A stretch of 28,856 nucleotides of DNA from a virus, in the IMG/VR virus record IMGVR_UViG_3300047388_000166, positions 1 through 28,856 of that record, one strand, 5' to 3'. Made by a program: the position numbers and the translations under genes. Position 1 is the stretch's first letter. Each line of letters begins with the position of its first letter. The notes under the pieces were generated by a model. It saw only the letters and a program-made list of their open reading frames with translations, was not told the DNA's origin and made no database searches. Shown here one piece after another: positions 12,537 to 21,653 of this stretch.

Positions 12537-13262
12537 ATGCTTCCTCAACTGCTGAGTCTGGCCATGCTGCTGCCGAGTGATGCTGCGGTCCTGAAAGGTG
12601 CAAGGCTTCTTCCGAATGCGACCAATGCGATTGCGAGTGTTGTTGGGGTGCGTGCAGCTACTACGGCAACCGCACAATACACCAGCTATCCCGTCAACAC
12701 GAACAGTGCGGTTGTGATCGGCGCAACGTTTGCAGCCGGTAGTTTGTCAGCAGGCAATCAGGTTCGGATTCATGTGTACGGCACGTTGAGGAACGCTGGC
12801 GTTGGTACAGAAGGGTTCGTGCCGATTGTGCGAGTCACGCAGACAACGGCTGTGCAGACTGTCGGCGCAACGTGGAGCACACCAAACACGGCCAACCCTG
12901 TCGCATGGGTGATCGACGCGGCGGTTTCGTTCAGCCACCCCGGACCAGCACTGACGCCTGATCCTGCGAGGGTGAAGTCTCAGGTACAAGCCTACGTCAA
13001 TCCCAAGCCGTTGCAGGGATCGCTTGTCGTCGGCGGCATGCTTCAGTTGACGCAAACGGATACGACGGCTTTTGGTGGCGTGGTGGCAGGCGGTAATCCA
13101 CTTTCAGGCATGGGCGCATCCAGCCAATCCCTGTTGCTGGCGTCGCTTGATCCGAACAGCACGCTGATAAATAACGCGATGCCAACGGGTGTAACACTTG
13201 AACTGTCGTCAGACACCGACGTTACGTTCATCGTGATGGGCGGATGGATGGAGGTCATGTGA
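12537..13262 (+). CDS. Beta-rich structural protein
   Basis: The 241-residue product is rich in T, V, A and G, with strands such as ATTATAQYTSYPVNTNSAVV and GNQVRIHVYGTLRNAGVG, and ends with SSDTDVTFIVMGGWMEVM. It looks like a virion surface or fibre protein and may be a distant relative of the two preceding pairs. The start has AAGGTGAACA upstream. Its stop overlaps the terminase large subunit start. Confidence 0.6.
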   Translation: MLPQLLSLAMLLPSDAAVLKGARLLPNATNAIASVVGVRAATTATAQYTSYPVNTNSAVVIGATFAAGSLSAGNQVRIHVYGTLRNAGVGTEGFVPIVRVTQTTAVQTVGATWSTPNTANPVAWVIDAAVSFSHPGPALTPDPARVKSQVQAYVNPKPLQGSLVVGGMLQLTQTDTTAFGGVVAGGNPLSGMGASSQSLLLASLDPNSTLINNAMPTGVTLELSSDTDVTFIVMGGWMEVM

Positions 13263-14710
13263 CCAACATGGCAGGTGTAGACGGTTTGATTTCCGCCCTT
13301 GGAGGCGGATTCAAGGCGTCTTACTTTGCCGATGAGGGTCCGTTCTCACGTTTCCTGTTCCCGCAATCCATGGCGGCGATTGAGGCGACGGCTCGCTACA
13401 AGAACGTGAACATGTTCGGTGCGAACCGATCTGCCAAGAGCATTACGCTCAGCTACATGTTCGCGTGCTGGGCAGAAGGCGATTATCCGGAATGGTGGAA
13501 CGGGTGGGTGTTGCACAAGCCTGGACGATTCTGGTTGGCCGGTGAAACCAGCACGCTGGTGCAGAACAATCTTCAACGCTATCTGATCGGTAGCAAGGGC
13601 GAAGAGGGGCAGAACTGTTTCATCAAGAGTTCCAGTATTCAGAACGTGGACTATCACGGAGACTTCGCGAAGAAGATCCTGATCCAGTCCAAGTACGGTG
13701 GCACCAGTGTTATCGAGTTGAAGACGTACGACCAGGACCGCAAGCGGTTTGCGTCGGATACGTTGGATGGTGTGGGGCTGGATGAGGAACCGAAGGGCGG
13801 TATCTTCTCCGAGTCGATCACGCGTACAGGTACGACACAAGGTAAGGTGGTCTGCGCATTCACTGCGCTTAAAGGTGTTACGCCGCTGGTTGAGAAGTTG
13901 GCGCCTGAATTTGCAGGTGGCGAGGCTGAAGACCCGGAAGTCACGAGTCGAAAGACGATCATCATCGGATGGTCGGACATCCCGTATGGCGTCCTGAGTA
14001 AGCGCGAACGTGAAATCCTCAAAGCCTCATACGAAGCTCACGAAGTCATCGCACGTACGACAGGTGTTCCTAGCGTAGGCAAGGGGCTGGTCTATCCGAT
14101 TAGTGAGTCGGAGTTCGTCATTCCAGACTTCCCGATCCCCGATCACTGGCCGCGTCTGGTGACGCTTGACCCCGGCTTCACGGTCCCTACAGCGGCAGCG
14201 TGGTGGGCGTATAACGCGGATGAAGATGCGATGTATCAGTACGCTGAGCATTATCTGGCTCGTGCTGAATACTCAATCCACGTGGATGCGATCCACTCGA
14301 AAGGCGACTGGATTCCACTCATTATCGATTACGCGGGTGGCAACATTCTCGATGGTGAGCAGGTTGCGGCGACGTACCGGAAGAAGTTGAGGAATCCGGT
14401 CATCAACGCCAACAAATCGCGTTCGGCGGGACACATGGCGGTGTGGGATCGCTTGCAGACACAACGCTGGTTCGTGTTTGAGTCGCTGCGACATTCTCGT
14501 CACGAGTTCCGCCAGTATCATCGCGATGAGAAGGGGATGATTGCTAAAACACCACAGCACATCATGGATAACTGGCGCTACGCAGCGACGGGCATTCAGC
14601 ATGCCAAGCAGAGGCCCGTTGGCTATCGGTTTAACGGAGAATCCATGCGTGCGCCGAACTTGAATCTTCCTGTAGAGGAATTGCGTCTCACGGAGGGTCT
14701 ATGGTCCTGA
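13259..14710 (+). CDS. terL: Terminase large subunit
   Basis: The product is about 483 residues. It has a Walker A-like GANRSAKS (residues 54-61), a coupling region, and a Walker B-like VGLDEEP (172-178) of the packaging ATPase. The nuclease half has LVTLDPG (about 300-306) and IIDYAGG (about 355-361), acidic residues that cut the concatemer. The GTG start at 13259 overlaps the upstream stop and has GGAGG just before it; ATG 13244 and 13268 are alternatives. Its terS lies 3 kb upstream, which is an unusual gap. Confidence 0.9.
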   Translation: MTNMAGVDGLISALGGGFKASYFADEGPFSRFLFPQSMAAIEATARYKNVNMFGANRSAKSITLSYMFACWAEGDYPEWWNGWVLHKPGRFWLAGETSTLVQNNLQRYLIGSKGEEGQNCFIKSSSIQNVDYHGDFAKKILIQSKYGGTSVIELKTYDQDRKRFASDTLDGVGLDEEPKGGIFSESITRTGTTQGKVVCAFTALKGVTPLVEKLAPEFAGGEAEDPEVTSRKTIIIGWSDIPYGVLSKREREILKASYEAHEVIARTTGVPSVGKGLVYPISESEFVIPDFPIPDHWPRLVTLDPGFTVPTAAAWWAYNADEDAMYQYAEHYLARAEYSIHVDAIHSKGDWIPLIIDYAGGNILDGEQVAATYRKKLRNPVINANKSRSAGHMAVWDRLQTQRWFVFESLRHSRHEFRQYHRDEKGMIAKTPQHIMDNWRYAATGIQHAKQRPVGYRFNGESMRAPNLNLPVEELRLTEGLWS

Positions 14711-14916
14711 AACTGCTGGAGTACAAACGCGCTTCCCGTGCTTTCCGTAAGCAGGCGGTGAAAGGGGTCGGATTCATCGCGTTCGACGAACACGGGAATC
14801 TCGAACCATCGCCTGAATGGGATCGGATGGAGAAGGCGTGGGAGCGGTTGGTCCTGAATCGTCCATGGTTGGAACGTTTGCTCTCTCAGCCAAAGGTGTA
14901 TCAGTGGATCAGCTGA
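14701..14916 (+). CDS. Unknown 71-residue protein between terL and portal
   Basis: The product begins MVLKLLEYKRASRAFRKQAV and is basic at first, then has EWDRMEKAWERLVLNRPW. It starts within the last codons of terL (GAGGG upstream) and overlaps the portal start by 13 bases. It could be a small packaging or assembly factor; no family was recognised. Confidence 0.6.
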   Translation: MVLKLLEYKRASRAFRKQAVKGVGFIAFDEHGNLEPSPEWDRMEKAWERLVLNRPWLERLLSQPKVYQWIS

Positions 14917-17246
14917 GTCCAGAAGCTCTACAGGCACTTTCCTCTACAGACCCCAAGAGTCTGGACCTTGCGTTGCTCGATCCACTGCGTAAGCAGCTGG
15001 AGGCGATGGGTTCGCCGGATCAGGTGCCACCTGAGCAACAGGCTCAATTGGAGGCGATGAAGTCCGCCGTCGATATGATGGTGACGGAACAGATCACGCG
15101 TCTGAACGCGGTGGCGATGGACCTGACTGACGACTGGCAAGCCGCTGTCAAGGCGAAGAAGCCGGTTGAGGATCGATGGATAGACGACGAACGTCAGGTC
15201 AACGGTAAGGCACGTGTACGCGATTCCAAGGCGTACCCGGGCGATACCAACAAGAGTTCTCCGGCTGAGCCGATCGTGGTCCACGCGACGCGTTCCAGGA
15301 CCCTTATGTGCTGGGGCAGGCTATGCGACATGATGCTGCCAGCCAACGACTTCCCGATGCGGGTGGACGCGGCGGACGATCCTGACCCAACAGAGTTCCC
15401 GTTGTTGCAGGAAGCGATACAGAAGGCCATGAAGGCCGCACAAGCATCTGCTCAACAGGGACAGCAGGCGCCTCCGGTCGATCAAAAGTCCGTCTTGCAG
15501 GAGATGTCTGAGGCCGCTGCCAACAAGATGCAGCAGCGTGTCTTTCAGATGCTTCGCGATGCAAAGTTCCAGACGCATGCACGCAAAGTCTTGTACGACT
15601 GTGCGCGTTTGGGTACGGGAATCATGAAGGGACCCTTCCCCGAGCTGAAACAGACACGCAAGTTTGGTGCGGGTGGTGAGTTTGATATCAAGGAAACGCC
15701 TAAGGCTGGTCTGACGTGGGTCAATCCCTGGTTGTTCTACTACGACATGGCGTCTAGCTTGGAAAGAAGCTCTGCCACGTACGAAGTCCAGATCGTCAGC
15801 TCACGGGAGCTTGCAGACTACAAACGGTATCCGCGCACGCTGATTAGCGTGGTGGATGAGCTGTTGCGGGACAAGGATCCGAAGCTGAAAGGGGAGTTCC
15901 GCTCAGCGGTCGAACGCCGCAACAACATGACGGACCAGAGTGAGCCGTTGGACGGTGTGTATGCCGTGCTTGAAACGCACAAGGTGATGACGCCGGAGAA
16001 GCTGGAAGAAATCGGGATCAAGTGGGATCACGAAGACATGCCGGTGCTCCACCTATGGAGCTGCGATGGCAAGTGCATCAAGTTCAAGCTGACGCCGCTG
16101 GAACGAGATTTTCGTCTCGACTACTACGATTGCACGATCATGCCGGCCGACGACACGATTTTCGGCTATGGATATCCGTATCTCGCACGTGCGGCTCAAC
16201 GTTTCGCAGATGGTGCGATCAATGCAACGCTCGCCAACGCGGCGGCCTCTGTAGCGCCGATGCTGCTGGTCTCTCAGGGTAAGGTTCATCCGAACCGGGA
16301 ACGCTGGACAGCGGCCGGTCTAAACATCTTTTCCGTGGAGAACCAAGAGGGTCCGATTGAGAACTGTTTCGCCTCGGTCATGGTGCAATCCAACGTCGAA
16401 CAGAACCTTGAGCTGCTGAAAGTCGCTCAGGACATGATGGACCAGGACACGTTGTTCGGTCAGATCATGCAAGGCAATGCGAACGGCGAGGAAATGCCGG
16501 CTTCTGGCATGGTGTTGGCGGCAAATATCCAAGGTGTGTTCCAGAAAGCCATTGCAGGGTATGCGGATGACAACTGGTTCCAACCGTTGTGTGAGCGATT
16601 GATCTGGTGGGCCAAGATGTACCCGGTCAACGGACAGGACCAAGTAGATCCTGAGCTTGCGGGCGACATGCAACCCAAGGCGATTGCGGCGACTCAGCTC
16701 GTCAGCAAGGACCTTGCGCTCCAGCACACCAGCGTGCTGATTTCGATGATGCAGAACCCGATGTTTGCCGGATTTGGCGATGCATACGAGGCGTGGAAAG
16801 CGTTTACGTCCAATATCGATGGCCTCCCGAACAGGGATGCGATCATCCTGGATCGAGATACTGCACTCGCCAATCAGGCAAAGATTCAGCAGGCCGCACA
16901 GAAGGGTGATCCGAATCAGGCTGCGAAACTTGCGAGTGACGAGAAGATTGCAGCCGCGAAGATTGCGAGCGAGGAAAAACAAGCACAAGCAACGCAACAG
17001 GTCGAGGTTCTTCGCCTGCAAGTGCAGATGAAGGTCGCCGAACTGACCTTGCAGGCACGCCTTGTCGAGCTACAGACGCAGAAGGATGTGGATATTACGG
17101 CCGTTTCTGCGCAGATCCAGAAGGCGAGCATGGATGACGATACGAGACGAATGACGGCCGTTCTTGAGCAGCGTGTCACTTCCTCTATCGAGATGGCAAA
17201 GCTCAATGCCCCGGTGGGCGAACGACCCTACTCGGCGAAAGACTGA
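14904..17246 (+). CDS. Portal protein (podovirus type)
   Basis: The product is about 780 residues, close to the large P22-type portals. Recognisable blocks are ARDSKAYPGD-like linkers near residue 80, YDMASSLERSSATYEVQ, GYGYPYLARAAQRFADGAIN, NATLANAAASVAPMLLV, and LAANIQGVFQKAIAG. The last 150 residues are an alanine/lysine/glutamine coiled coil (KLASDEKIAAAKIASEEKQA), like the P22 portal barrel that reaches into the head. Portals are dodecameric DNA channels at one capsid vertex. GTG 14904 with AAAGG upstream is chosen; a longer upstream start would overlap the previous gene heavily. Confidence 0.85.
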   Translation: MDQLSPEALQALSSTDPKSLDLALLDPLRKQLEAMGSPDQVPPEQQAQLEAMKSAVDMMVTEQITRLNAVAMDLTDDWQAAVKAKKPVEDRWIDDERQVNGKARVRDSKAYPGDTNKSSPAEPIVVHATRSRTLMCWGRLCDMMLPANDFPMRVDAADDPDPTEFPLLQEAIQKAMKAAQASAQQGQQAPPVDQKSVLQEMSEAAANKMQQRVFQMLRDAKFQTHARKVLYDCARLGTGIMKGPFPELKQTRKFGAGGEFDIKETPKAGLTWVNPWLFYYDMASSLERSSATYEVQIVSSRELADYKRYPRTLISVVDELLRDKDPKLKGEFRSAVERRNNMTDQSEPLDGVYAVLETHKVMTPEKLEEIGIKWDHEDMPVLHLWSCDGKCIKFKLTPLERDFRLDYYDCTIMPADDTIFGYGYPYLARAAQRFADGAINATLANAAASVAPMLLVSQGKVHPNRERWTAAGLNIFSVENQEGPIENCFASVMVQSNVEQNLELLKVAQDMMDQDTLFGQIMQGNANGEEMPASGMVLAANIQGVFQKAIAGYADDNWFQPLCERLIWWAKMYPVNGQDQVDPELAGDMQPKAIAATQLVSKDLALQHTSVLISMMQNPMFAGFGDAYEAWKAFTSNIDGLPNRDAIILDRDTALANQAKIQQAAQKGDPNQAAKLASDEKIAAAKIASEEKQAQATQQVEVLRLQVQMKVAELTLQARLVELQTQKDVDITAVSAQIQKASMDDDTRRMTAVLEQRVTSSIEMAKLNAPVGERPYSAKD

Positions 17247-17464
17247 TGACAGACGAAGAGTTGTTGAAATTGATCGAAAAGGATGGCCGAACATGGATTT
17301 CGCTTGTGCAGTGGGCGACGGCTAGGCGATTTTTGATTGATGACGCTCTGCGTACTCAGGGTGCCTCGGAAAGAGCATCTGACTTTCTTCGCGGTCGCGC
17401 CAGTCTGTGCACCATCTTGCTTGATTTCCACAAAAAGTTGAATGAGGAGCCTTCCCATGAGTGA
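17246..17464 (+). CDS. Unknown 72-residue protein
   Basis: The product begins MTDEELLKLIEKDGRTWISL and carries RTQGASERASDFLRGRASLC. It starts on a TGATG overlap with the portal and its end overlaps the scaffold start. A helical character is likely. No family was recognised; its place suggests a head-assembly accessory. Confidence 0.6.
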   Translation: MTDEELLKLIEKDGRTWISLVQWATARRFLIDDALRTQGASERASDFLRGRASLCTILLDFHKKLNEEPSHE

Positions 17465-18548
17465 CGAATTTGCCGCCGCCGTACAGAGCGAAGAGTACAA
17501 GGCGTGGAAGGACGACAAACCAGCTCAGGAACCTGTTGTAGAGGCGAAACCTGAGCCTGCTGCGCCCGTTGTAGAGACGCGTGCGCGCAATGCGGATGGC
17601 ACCTTTGCCCCTGCCACTGAAAAGCCTGCTGAGCGCGTAGAGCCGCTGCCGTTTGATGGATTCGATAAGCTCGATCCTTCTGTACAGGCGCAGTTTCGTC
17701 GCTTGACAGGTGAGCGTGATGATTTTAAGGTTCGATATACCCGCCAACTCGGTCACACCCGACAGTTGGCCCGTACTGCCAGCCCAGCCAATAGGCCCGC
17801 TGGTAATGAGTTGGCGAATGCTCGCCGTGATGCCTCGGCACTTGCCCCCGGCGCACAGCGCGATGCGATACAAAGCCAACTCGACAAGTGGGAAGCCCAT
17901 AAGGCGGCCTACCCAGATGAAGCGAACGCCATTGACCAGCGTATTGCCGCATTTCGTGACGATCTAGCGTCCGGTATTAATCCCCTCGCGCAAGAAGTCC
18001 AGCACCTCCGTTCTGTTGTTGAAGAACTGCAAGGCGGTTATCAGTCTGTGCAGCAGGAGCGTGCTGAGCGGTATAAACAGGAATCCTTCGAAACCTTCGG
18101 GAAACTCGCAGGCGACAATTGGCGTCAGATCGCAGGATTAGAAGACGAGAACGGAAAGCAGATTCCGACGCAGATCCCAGGCCCTAACGGGCAGATGGTC
18201 CGTAATCCGGATTACAAGTGGCATCCTGAGTTTGTAGCGTGGGTCGATGGACATGACCCGGATATTGCCCAACATTACTGGCAGACGCTCTATAACCCAT
18301 CGCCACGCGTATCGGCTCAAGTTGTCGCTGAATTCAACCGCGAGCGTTTTGGACTCGAAGACGCAGGCACACAGGACGGTAAAGCCACAGCCGATCCCGT
18401 CGCAGCCCGCCGCGCGGAATCCTTGCGAGACATACAACCCGGTGGCGCACGAGCACGTACGTCGGCTCCTGCGACATGGGCACCCACTGGCGATGCATAT
18501 GCCGATGCGGTGAGAAGTGAGGATTACAAAAAGTGGCGTGAGGCTTGA
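17457..18548 (+). CDS. Putative scaffolding protein with matching end motifs
   Basis: The 363-residue product lies between portal and major capsid genes, where scaffolds sit. It is hydrophilic, with a proline/glutamate-rich linker (KPEPAAPVVETRAR), an RNADGTFAP segment common in such proteins, and a long coiled-coil part (AQEVQHLRSVVEELQGGYQS). The first 18 residues include AAAVQSEEYKAW and the last 18 include ADAVRSEDYKKW, so both ends bear the same motif. The start at 17457 has GAGGAG upstream. It would guide capsid assembly and then leave the head. Confidence 0.75.
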   Translation: MSDEFAAAVQSEEYKAWKDDKPAQEPVVEAKPEPAAPVVETRARNADGTFAPATEKPAERVEPLPFDGFDKLDPSVQAQFRRLTGERDDFKVRYTRQLGHTRQLARTASPANRPAGNELANARRDASALAPGAQRDAIQSQLDKWEAHKAAYPDEANAIDQRIAAFRDDLASGINPLAQEVQHLRSVVEELQGGYQSVQQERAERYKQESFETFGKLAGDNWRQIAGLEDENGKQIPTQIPGPNGQMVRNPDYKWHPEFVAWVDGHDPDIAQHYWQTLYNPSPRVSAQVVAEFNRERFGLEDAGTQDGKATADPVAARRAESLRDIQPGGARARTSAPATWAPTGDAYADAVRSEDYKKWREA

Positions 18549-18558
18549 GGATTAGCTC

Positions 18559-19581
18559 ATGGCAATGAACACCTATGCGGCACAGAACGTGCCGAATGGC
18601 TCTGCGAATCCGCAGTACTTCATCAACAAGGACCTGCTCGACTCGGCCGATACCTTCCAGGTCATCGACAAGTTTGCGGTCGAACAAACGCTGCCGATGA
18701 ACAGCAATGCGTTTCTCGCCTCCCGTCGCTATCTGACGGGTGCGCCGGACGCAACGCCTACACCGGAAGGTACGAACAAAGTCTCTCGCACGCAGATTTA
18801 CGAGGACTTCACCACCCAGATGTTTCGCTACATGGAGCAGTACCAGCTTTCGCAGCAGGAACTGAAACTGACCCCGTTCCCGGCCCTCAAGGGTGCGCGT
18901 ACGGAAATGACGAAGCTGGTCATCCTCGATCGCGAGCGCGTTCGTTGGAATGCCCTGCTGACCATCGCCAACAAGATTTACAACTCGTCGGCAGTTACCA
19001 CGATTCCGGGTGTCAATGGCCCGATCACCCCGGGTCGTATCCAGACCATCGTTCGATCGATCCTGAAAGCAAAAGGATCATACGTTTCGGCCGGTCAGGG
19101 CGGTGTGAACAAGGAAGGCACGAATCCGACAGAACAGTCGCTCGTGTTCCTCGGTCACACAGACTTGCAGCCGGACGTGCGTGCGCTCCCTGGTTTCCAG
19201 CCGGCGATTTCTCTGCCGGATGGCAAGCCGAAGCACAAGACGCACTTTGGCAACTGGCTGAATGTCGAGTTCTACCTGTCGCAGGAAGCGCCGATTCTGA
19301 CCGGAGGTGGCGCTGCCTCCACGACCTTGCTGAACACCGCAGGTGTCACGGACGTGTACCAAAACATCATCATGGCGAAAAACACCATCGCTACGGTGAA
19401 GTTGGGTGGCGCGGGTGAAGAAGGTGGCGGCAATCTCGACACGAAGCTCCTGGATCAGCCGGACAAGTACGATCCAGGCAACCAGTGGGCAAACCTCGTG
19501 TGCACGTGGTGGGATGCCGCTTACATCATCACCAATGACTGGGCGTGGTTGTATTACACCGGCGCGACCCTCAACCCGTAA
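18559..19581 (+). CDS. Major capsid protein, N4-gp56 type
   Basis: The 340-residue product has the N4-gp56 family pattern: a start rich in A/N (MAMNTYAAQNVPNGSANPQY), MFRYMEQYQLSQQEL, LILDRERVRWN-like VILDRERVRWNALLTIANK, a LVFLGHTDLQPDVRALPGF segment, and a C-terminal ANLVCTWWDAAYIITNDWAW. It forms the icosahedral shell. GAGGA lies eight bases before the start. It follows the scaffold by ten bases. Confidence 0.85.
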   Translation: MAMNTYAAQNVPNGSANPQYFINKDLLDSADTFQVIDKFAVEQTLPMNSNAFLASRRYLTGAPDATPTPEGTNKVSRTQIYEDFTTQMFRYMEQYQLSQQELKLTPFPALKGARTEMTKLVILDRERVRWNALLTIANKIYNSSAVTTIPGVNGPITPGRIQTIVRSILKAKGSYVSAGQGGVNKEGTNPTEQSLVFLGHTDLQPDVRALPGFQPAISLPDGKPKHKTHFGNWLNVEFYLSQEAPILTGGGAASTTLLNTAGVTDVYQNIIMAKNTIATVKLGGAGEEGGGNLDTKLLDQPDKYDPGNQWANLVCTWWDAAYIITNDWAWLYYTGATLNP

Positions 19582-19593
19582 TCGGAGACTGCA

Positions 19594-20073
19594 ATGGCAA
19601 CTTACTACGCTCAGAACACGTACAAGCAGAATCCGATTCGGTCTACGCTGTACGAGGCTTTGTATCCGCCCACCGAGCATCCGGGAATCCTGTACACCCA
19701 GTATTTCAATTGCTCGATCCCTGTGGGCTTCACGACCGCCGACATCATGAAGTTGTCGGATTTCGCCATCGCGGCGCCGGTTACGGTTCCGCAGAACGCT
19801 TCTGTTCGCTTCACGCGCGCGGTTCTTCGTGCGGCCGGTGATGTGGGTGGTTCGGTCACGGTGAACTTCGGGTTTGTGTCGGCGGCCACTGCGTTTGGTT
19901 CCGCGCTCACGACCCTCCAGTCTGCCGGTACGCTCGATGTTCCGATTGCCACGGTCATGGCGGCAACGGGACTGATTGCCAACGACACCTTGCAGCTGGT
20001 GGCTGCGGCTGGTACGTCAACCACGGTTCGTGTGGTGGATGGCTTTATCCAGTACTACATCATCGCGCCGTAA
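19594..20073 (+). CDS. Probable capsid decoration/structural protein
   Basis: The 159-residue product begins MATYYAQNTYKQNPIRSTLY and has a beta-rich body (PQNASVRFTRAVLRAAG, GSVTVNFGFVSAATAFGSAL, TTVRVVDGFIQYYIIAP). It lies right after the major capsid gene and before an intrinsic terminator, so the two are probably made at similar high levels. That makes a capsid surface or stabilising protein likely. Confidence 0.65.
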   Translation: MATYYAQNTYKQNPIRSTLYEALYPPTEHPGILYTQYFNCSIPVGFTTADIMKLSDFAIAAPVTVPQNASVRFTRAVLRAAGDVGGSVTVNFGFVSAATAFGSALTTLQSAGTLDVPIATVMAATGLIANDTLQLVAAAGTSTTVRVVDGFIQYYIIAP

Positions 20074-20081
20074 GGCTCTTA

Positions 20082-20104
20082 AGGGGGCTTCGGCCCCCTC
20101 TTTT
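20082..20104 (+). terminator. Intrinsic terminator after the capsid genes
   Basis: AGGGGGC (20082-20088) pairs perfectly with GCCCCCT (20093-20099) around a UUCG tetraloop, followed by CTTTT. It is a strong rho-independent terminator. It lies between the capsid/decoration genes and the tail genes of the same direction. Confidence 0.85.
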
Positions 20105-20118
20105 CCGAGGATTTCCCC

Positions 20119-20904
20119 ATGGCTGGTTTGCGATCGATTGGCACCCTCCTGATTACCAAGTTCGAGGACGCGACACGTAAGGAAATGGACAAGGCCTACG
20201 AGCAGAAATTTCAGATCGATGCCCCTCCGTCCCTCACGGATGCCGAGCTTCGTCATGAGTTGGTAAAGGCGTACAACGTCGTCGCTCCACAGGAGCGTGA
20301 GGCGCCCGCTACGCCCATCTCGCATGGACAGGCACCGAAGGGCATGAAGATGCCTCAGCTCAACGCTACGGGTCGCTGGGACGGTCGTATGCGTCGTGTA
20401 ACCTTCCTTCCACAGGATGGGAGCAAGAAACAGGAAACTCAGCCGGTGGGGTGGGACGGGATTATCTGGGTCATCAAGTTGGGTGAGCCGGTCGACATGC
20501 CGTGGCCTTTCTGGGAAGCGGCGCGTAACACCATTCTCAAGGACGACGGTTCGGAAGAGGTCAGTAAGTGGCATCACACGCCGGATGGTCGGCTTGAGAA
20601 GCACATCACGCCGTCATACCGGAAGACGGTGAATTACATCGATCACGGTGACGTACCTGGTACGGAAGACCTTCCGATCGGTTATGCGGACTTCTTCCAT
20701 CGCGAGGCGGTCAAGACACAGTGCTTCAAGACCTTCAATCGCGCTGCGCTGGTGATGGTGTTCAACAAGCTGCACGAACCGCAGCCAATGTGGTATTTCC
20801 GTGACATGCGCGATGACGATATCCGCATGCGCATCGCGATGACGTTGGGTACCGATGTCGAATCGGTGTTGCAGGATACGATGTACGAGGAAGCGAGCGC
20901 GTAA
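20119..20904 (+). CDS. Unknown virion-region protein, 261 residues
   Basis: The product begins MAGLRSIGTLLITKFEDATR and includes PKGMKMPQLNATGRWDGRMR, GWDGIIWVIKLGEPVDMPWP and a C-terminal DDDIRMRIAMTLGTDVESVL. It is the first gene after the terminator, with GAGGA upstream, and ends in a TAATG overlap with the adaptor gene. Genes here in N4-gp56-type phages are conserved but, as far as I know, of undefined role; a head-completion function is possible. Confidence 0.6.
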   Translation: MAGLRSIGTLLITKFEDATRKEMDKAYEQKFQIDAPPSLTDAELRHELVKAYNVVAPQEREAPATPISHGQAPKGMKMPQLNATGRWDGRMRRVTFLPQDGSKKQETQPVGWDGIIWVIKLGEPVDMPWPFWEAARNTILKDDGSEEVSKWHHTPDGRLEKHITPSYRKTVNYIDHGDVPGTEDLPIGYADFFHREAVKTQCFKTFNRAALVMVFNKLHEPQPMWYFRDMRDDDIRMRIAMTLGTDVESVLQDTMYEEASA

Positions 20905-21653
20905 TGGCCTCGATGACCTATCTGCAACTGGCACAGTTCGCAGGTCGGTATCTGCGATCCAGCAATTTGCAGGGCGGAGCCTATCCAACGGCCATTCCGG
21001 TTCCTGCCAATCAGGACCAGATGTCCTACGACATTGTGGATGCTATCCCGAGAGCGTGGGAGTGGGTGCAGAACGAGCACCCGTCGTGGAACTTCATGCG
21101 CAAGCAGGGAATCCTTCCGCTCGTCTCCGGAACACGTGTCTACACGCTGACCGCCATCCAGGCGCAGATATCGGACTACTACGGTTACATCCCATTTTGG
21201 GCACTCGCCGTCGAACCGTATTTCCTACTGTACGACGCGGGCGCTTCTGCGCCTCAGGACTATATCTATCCGTTCGTGGAGTATCAGAACTGGAGAGGCT
21301 GGTGGGATCGCGTACCCAGACCCTCTGCGAATCAGCCTAATCGCTTGACGGAACGTCCTGACAAGTCGCTGGAAGTCGATCCAACACCCACACTGGCTCC
21401 GAGCGGAGGCGCATGGACGCTCCGGCTTGACTATCGGATCAAAAATCAGGTGCTTTCTGCCTCTGGAGACGTTCCTATCCTTCCGCCTGAGTTCCACGAA
21501 ATGATCGCATGGGTCGCTATTCGGATGCTGACGGAAACTCGGATGAATTCAGGACCTTTGCTTGCAGCTGCACAGAATGAAATTCAGAAATATATGGACC
21601 GTCTGAAATCGCAATACCTCCCGCAGCTACAGATCGACTTGGTATATGCCTGA
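20904..21653 (+). CDS. Head-tail adaptor, gp6-like
   Basis: The 249-residue product has the layout of phage adaptor (gp6-like/P22 gp4-related) proteins: an N-terminal helix, VDAIPRAWEWVQNEHPSWNF, then FVEYQNWRGWWDRVPR, SLEVDPTPTLAPSG, and ILPPEFHEMIAWVAIRMLTE. These proteins sit under the portal and start the short tail. It overlaps the previous stop and the next gene. Confidence 0.8.
   Translation: MASMTYLQLAQFAGRYLRSSNLQGGAYPTAIPVPANQDQMSYDIVDAIPRAWEWVQNEHPSWNFMRKQGILPLVSGTRVYTLTAIQAQISDYYGYIPFWALAVEPYFLLYDAGASAPQDYIYPFVEYQNWRGWWDRVPRPSANQPNRLTERPDKSLEVDPTPTLAPSGGAWTLRLDYRIKNQVLSASGDVPILPPEFHEMIAWVAIRMLTETRMNSGPLLAAAQNEIQKYMDRLKSQYLPQLQIDLVYA

Noticed and set aside
20928-20942. LAQF in the head-tail adaptor, similar to the ejection motif.
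   Set aside because: It lacks the prolines, lies inside a helix and not in a terminal linker, so I treat it as chance.
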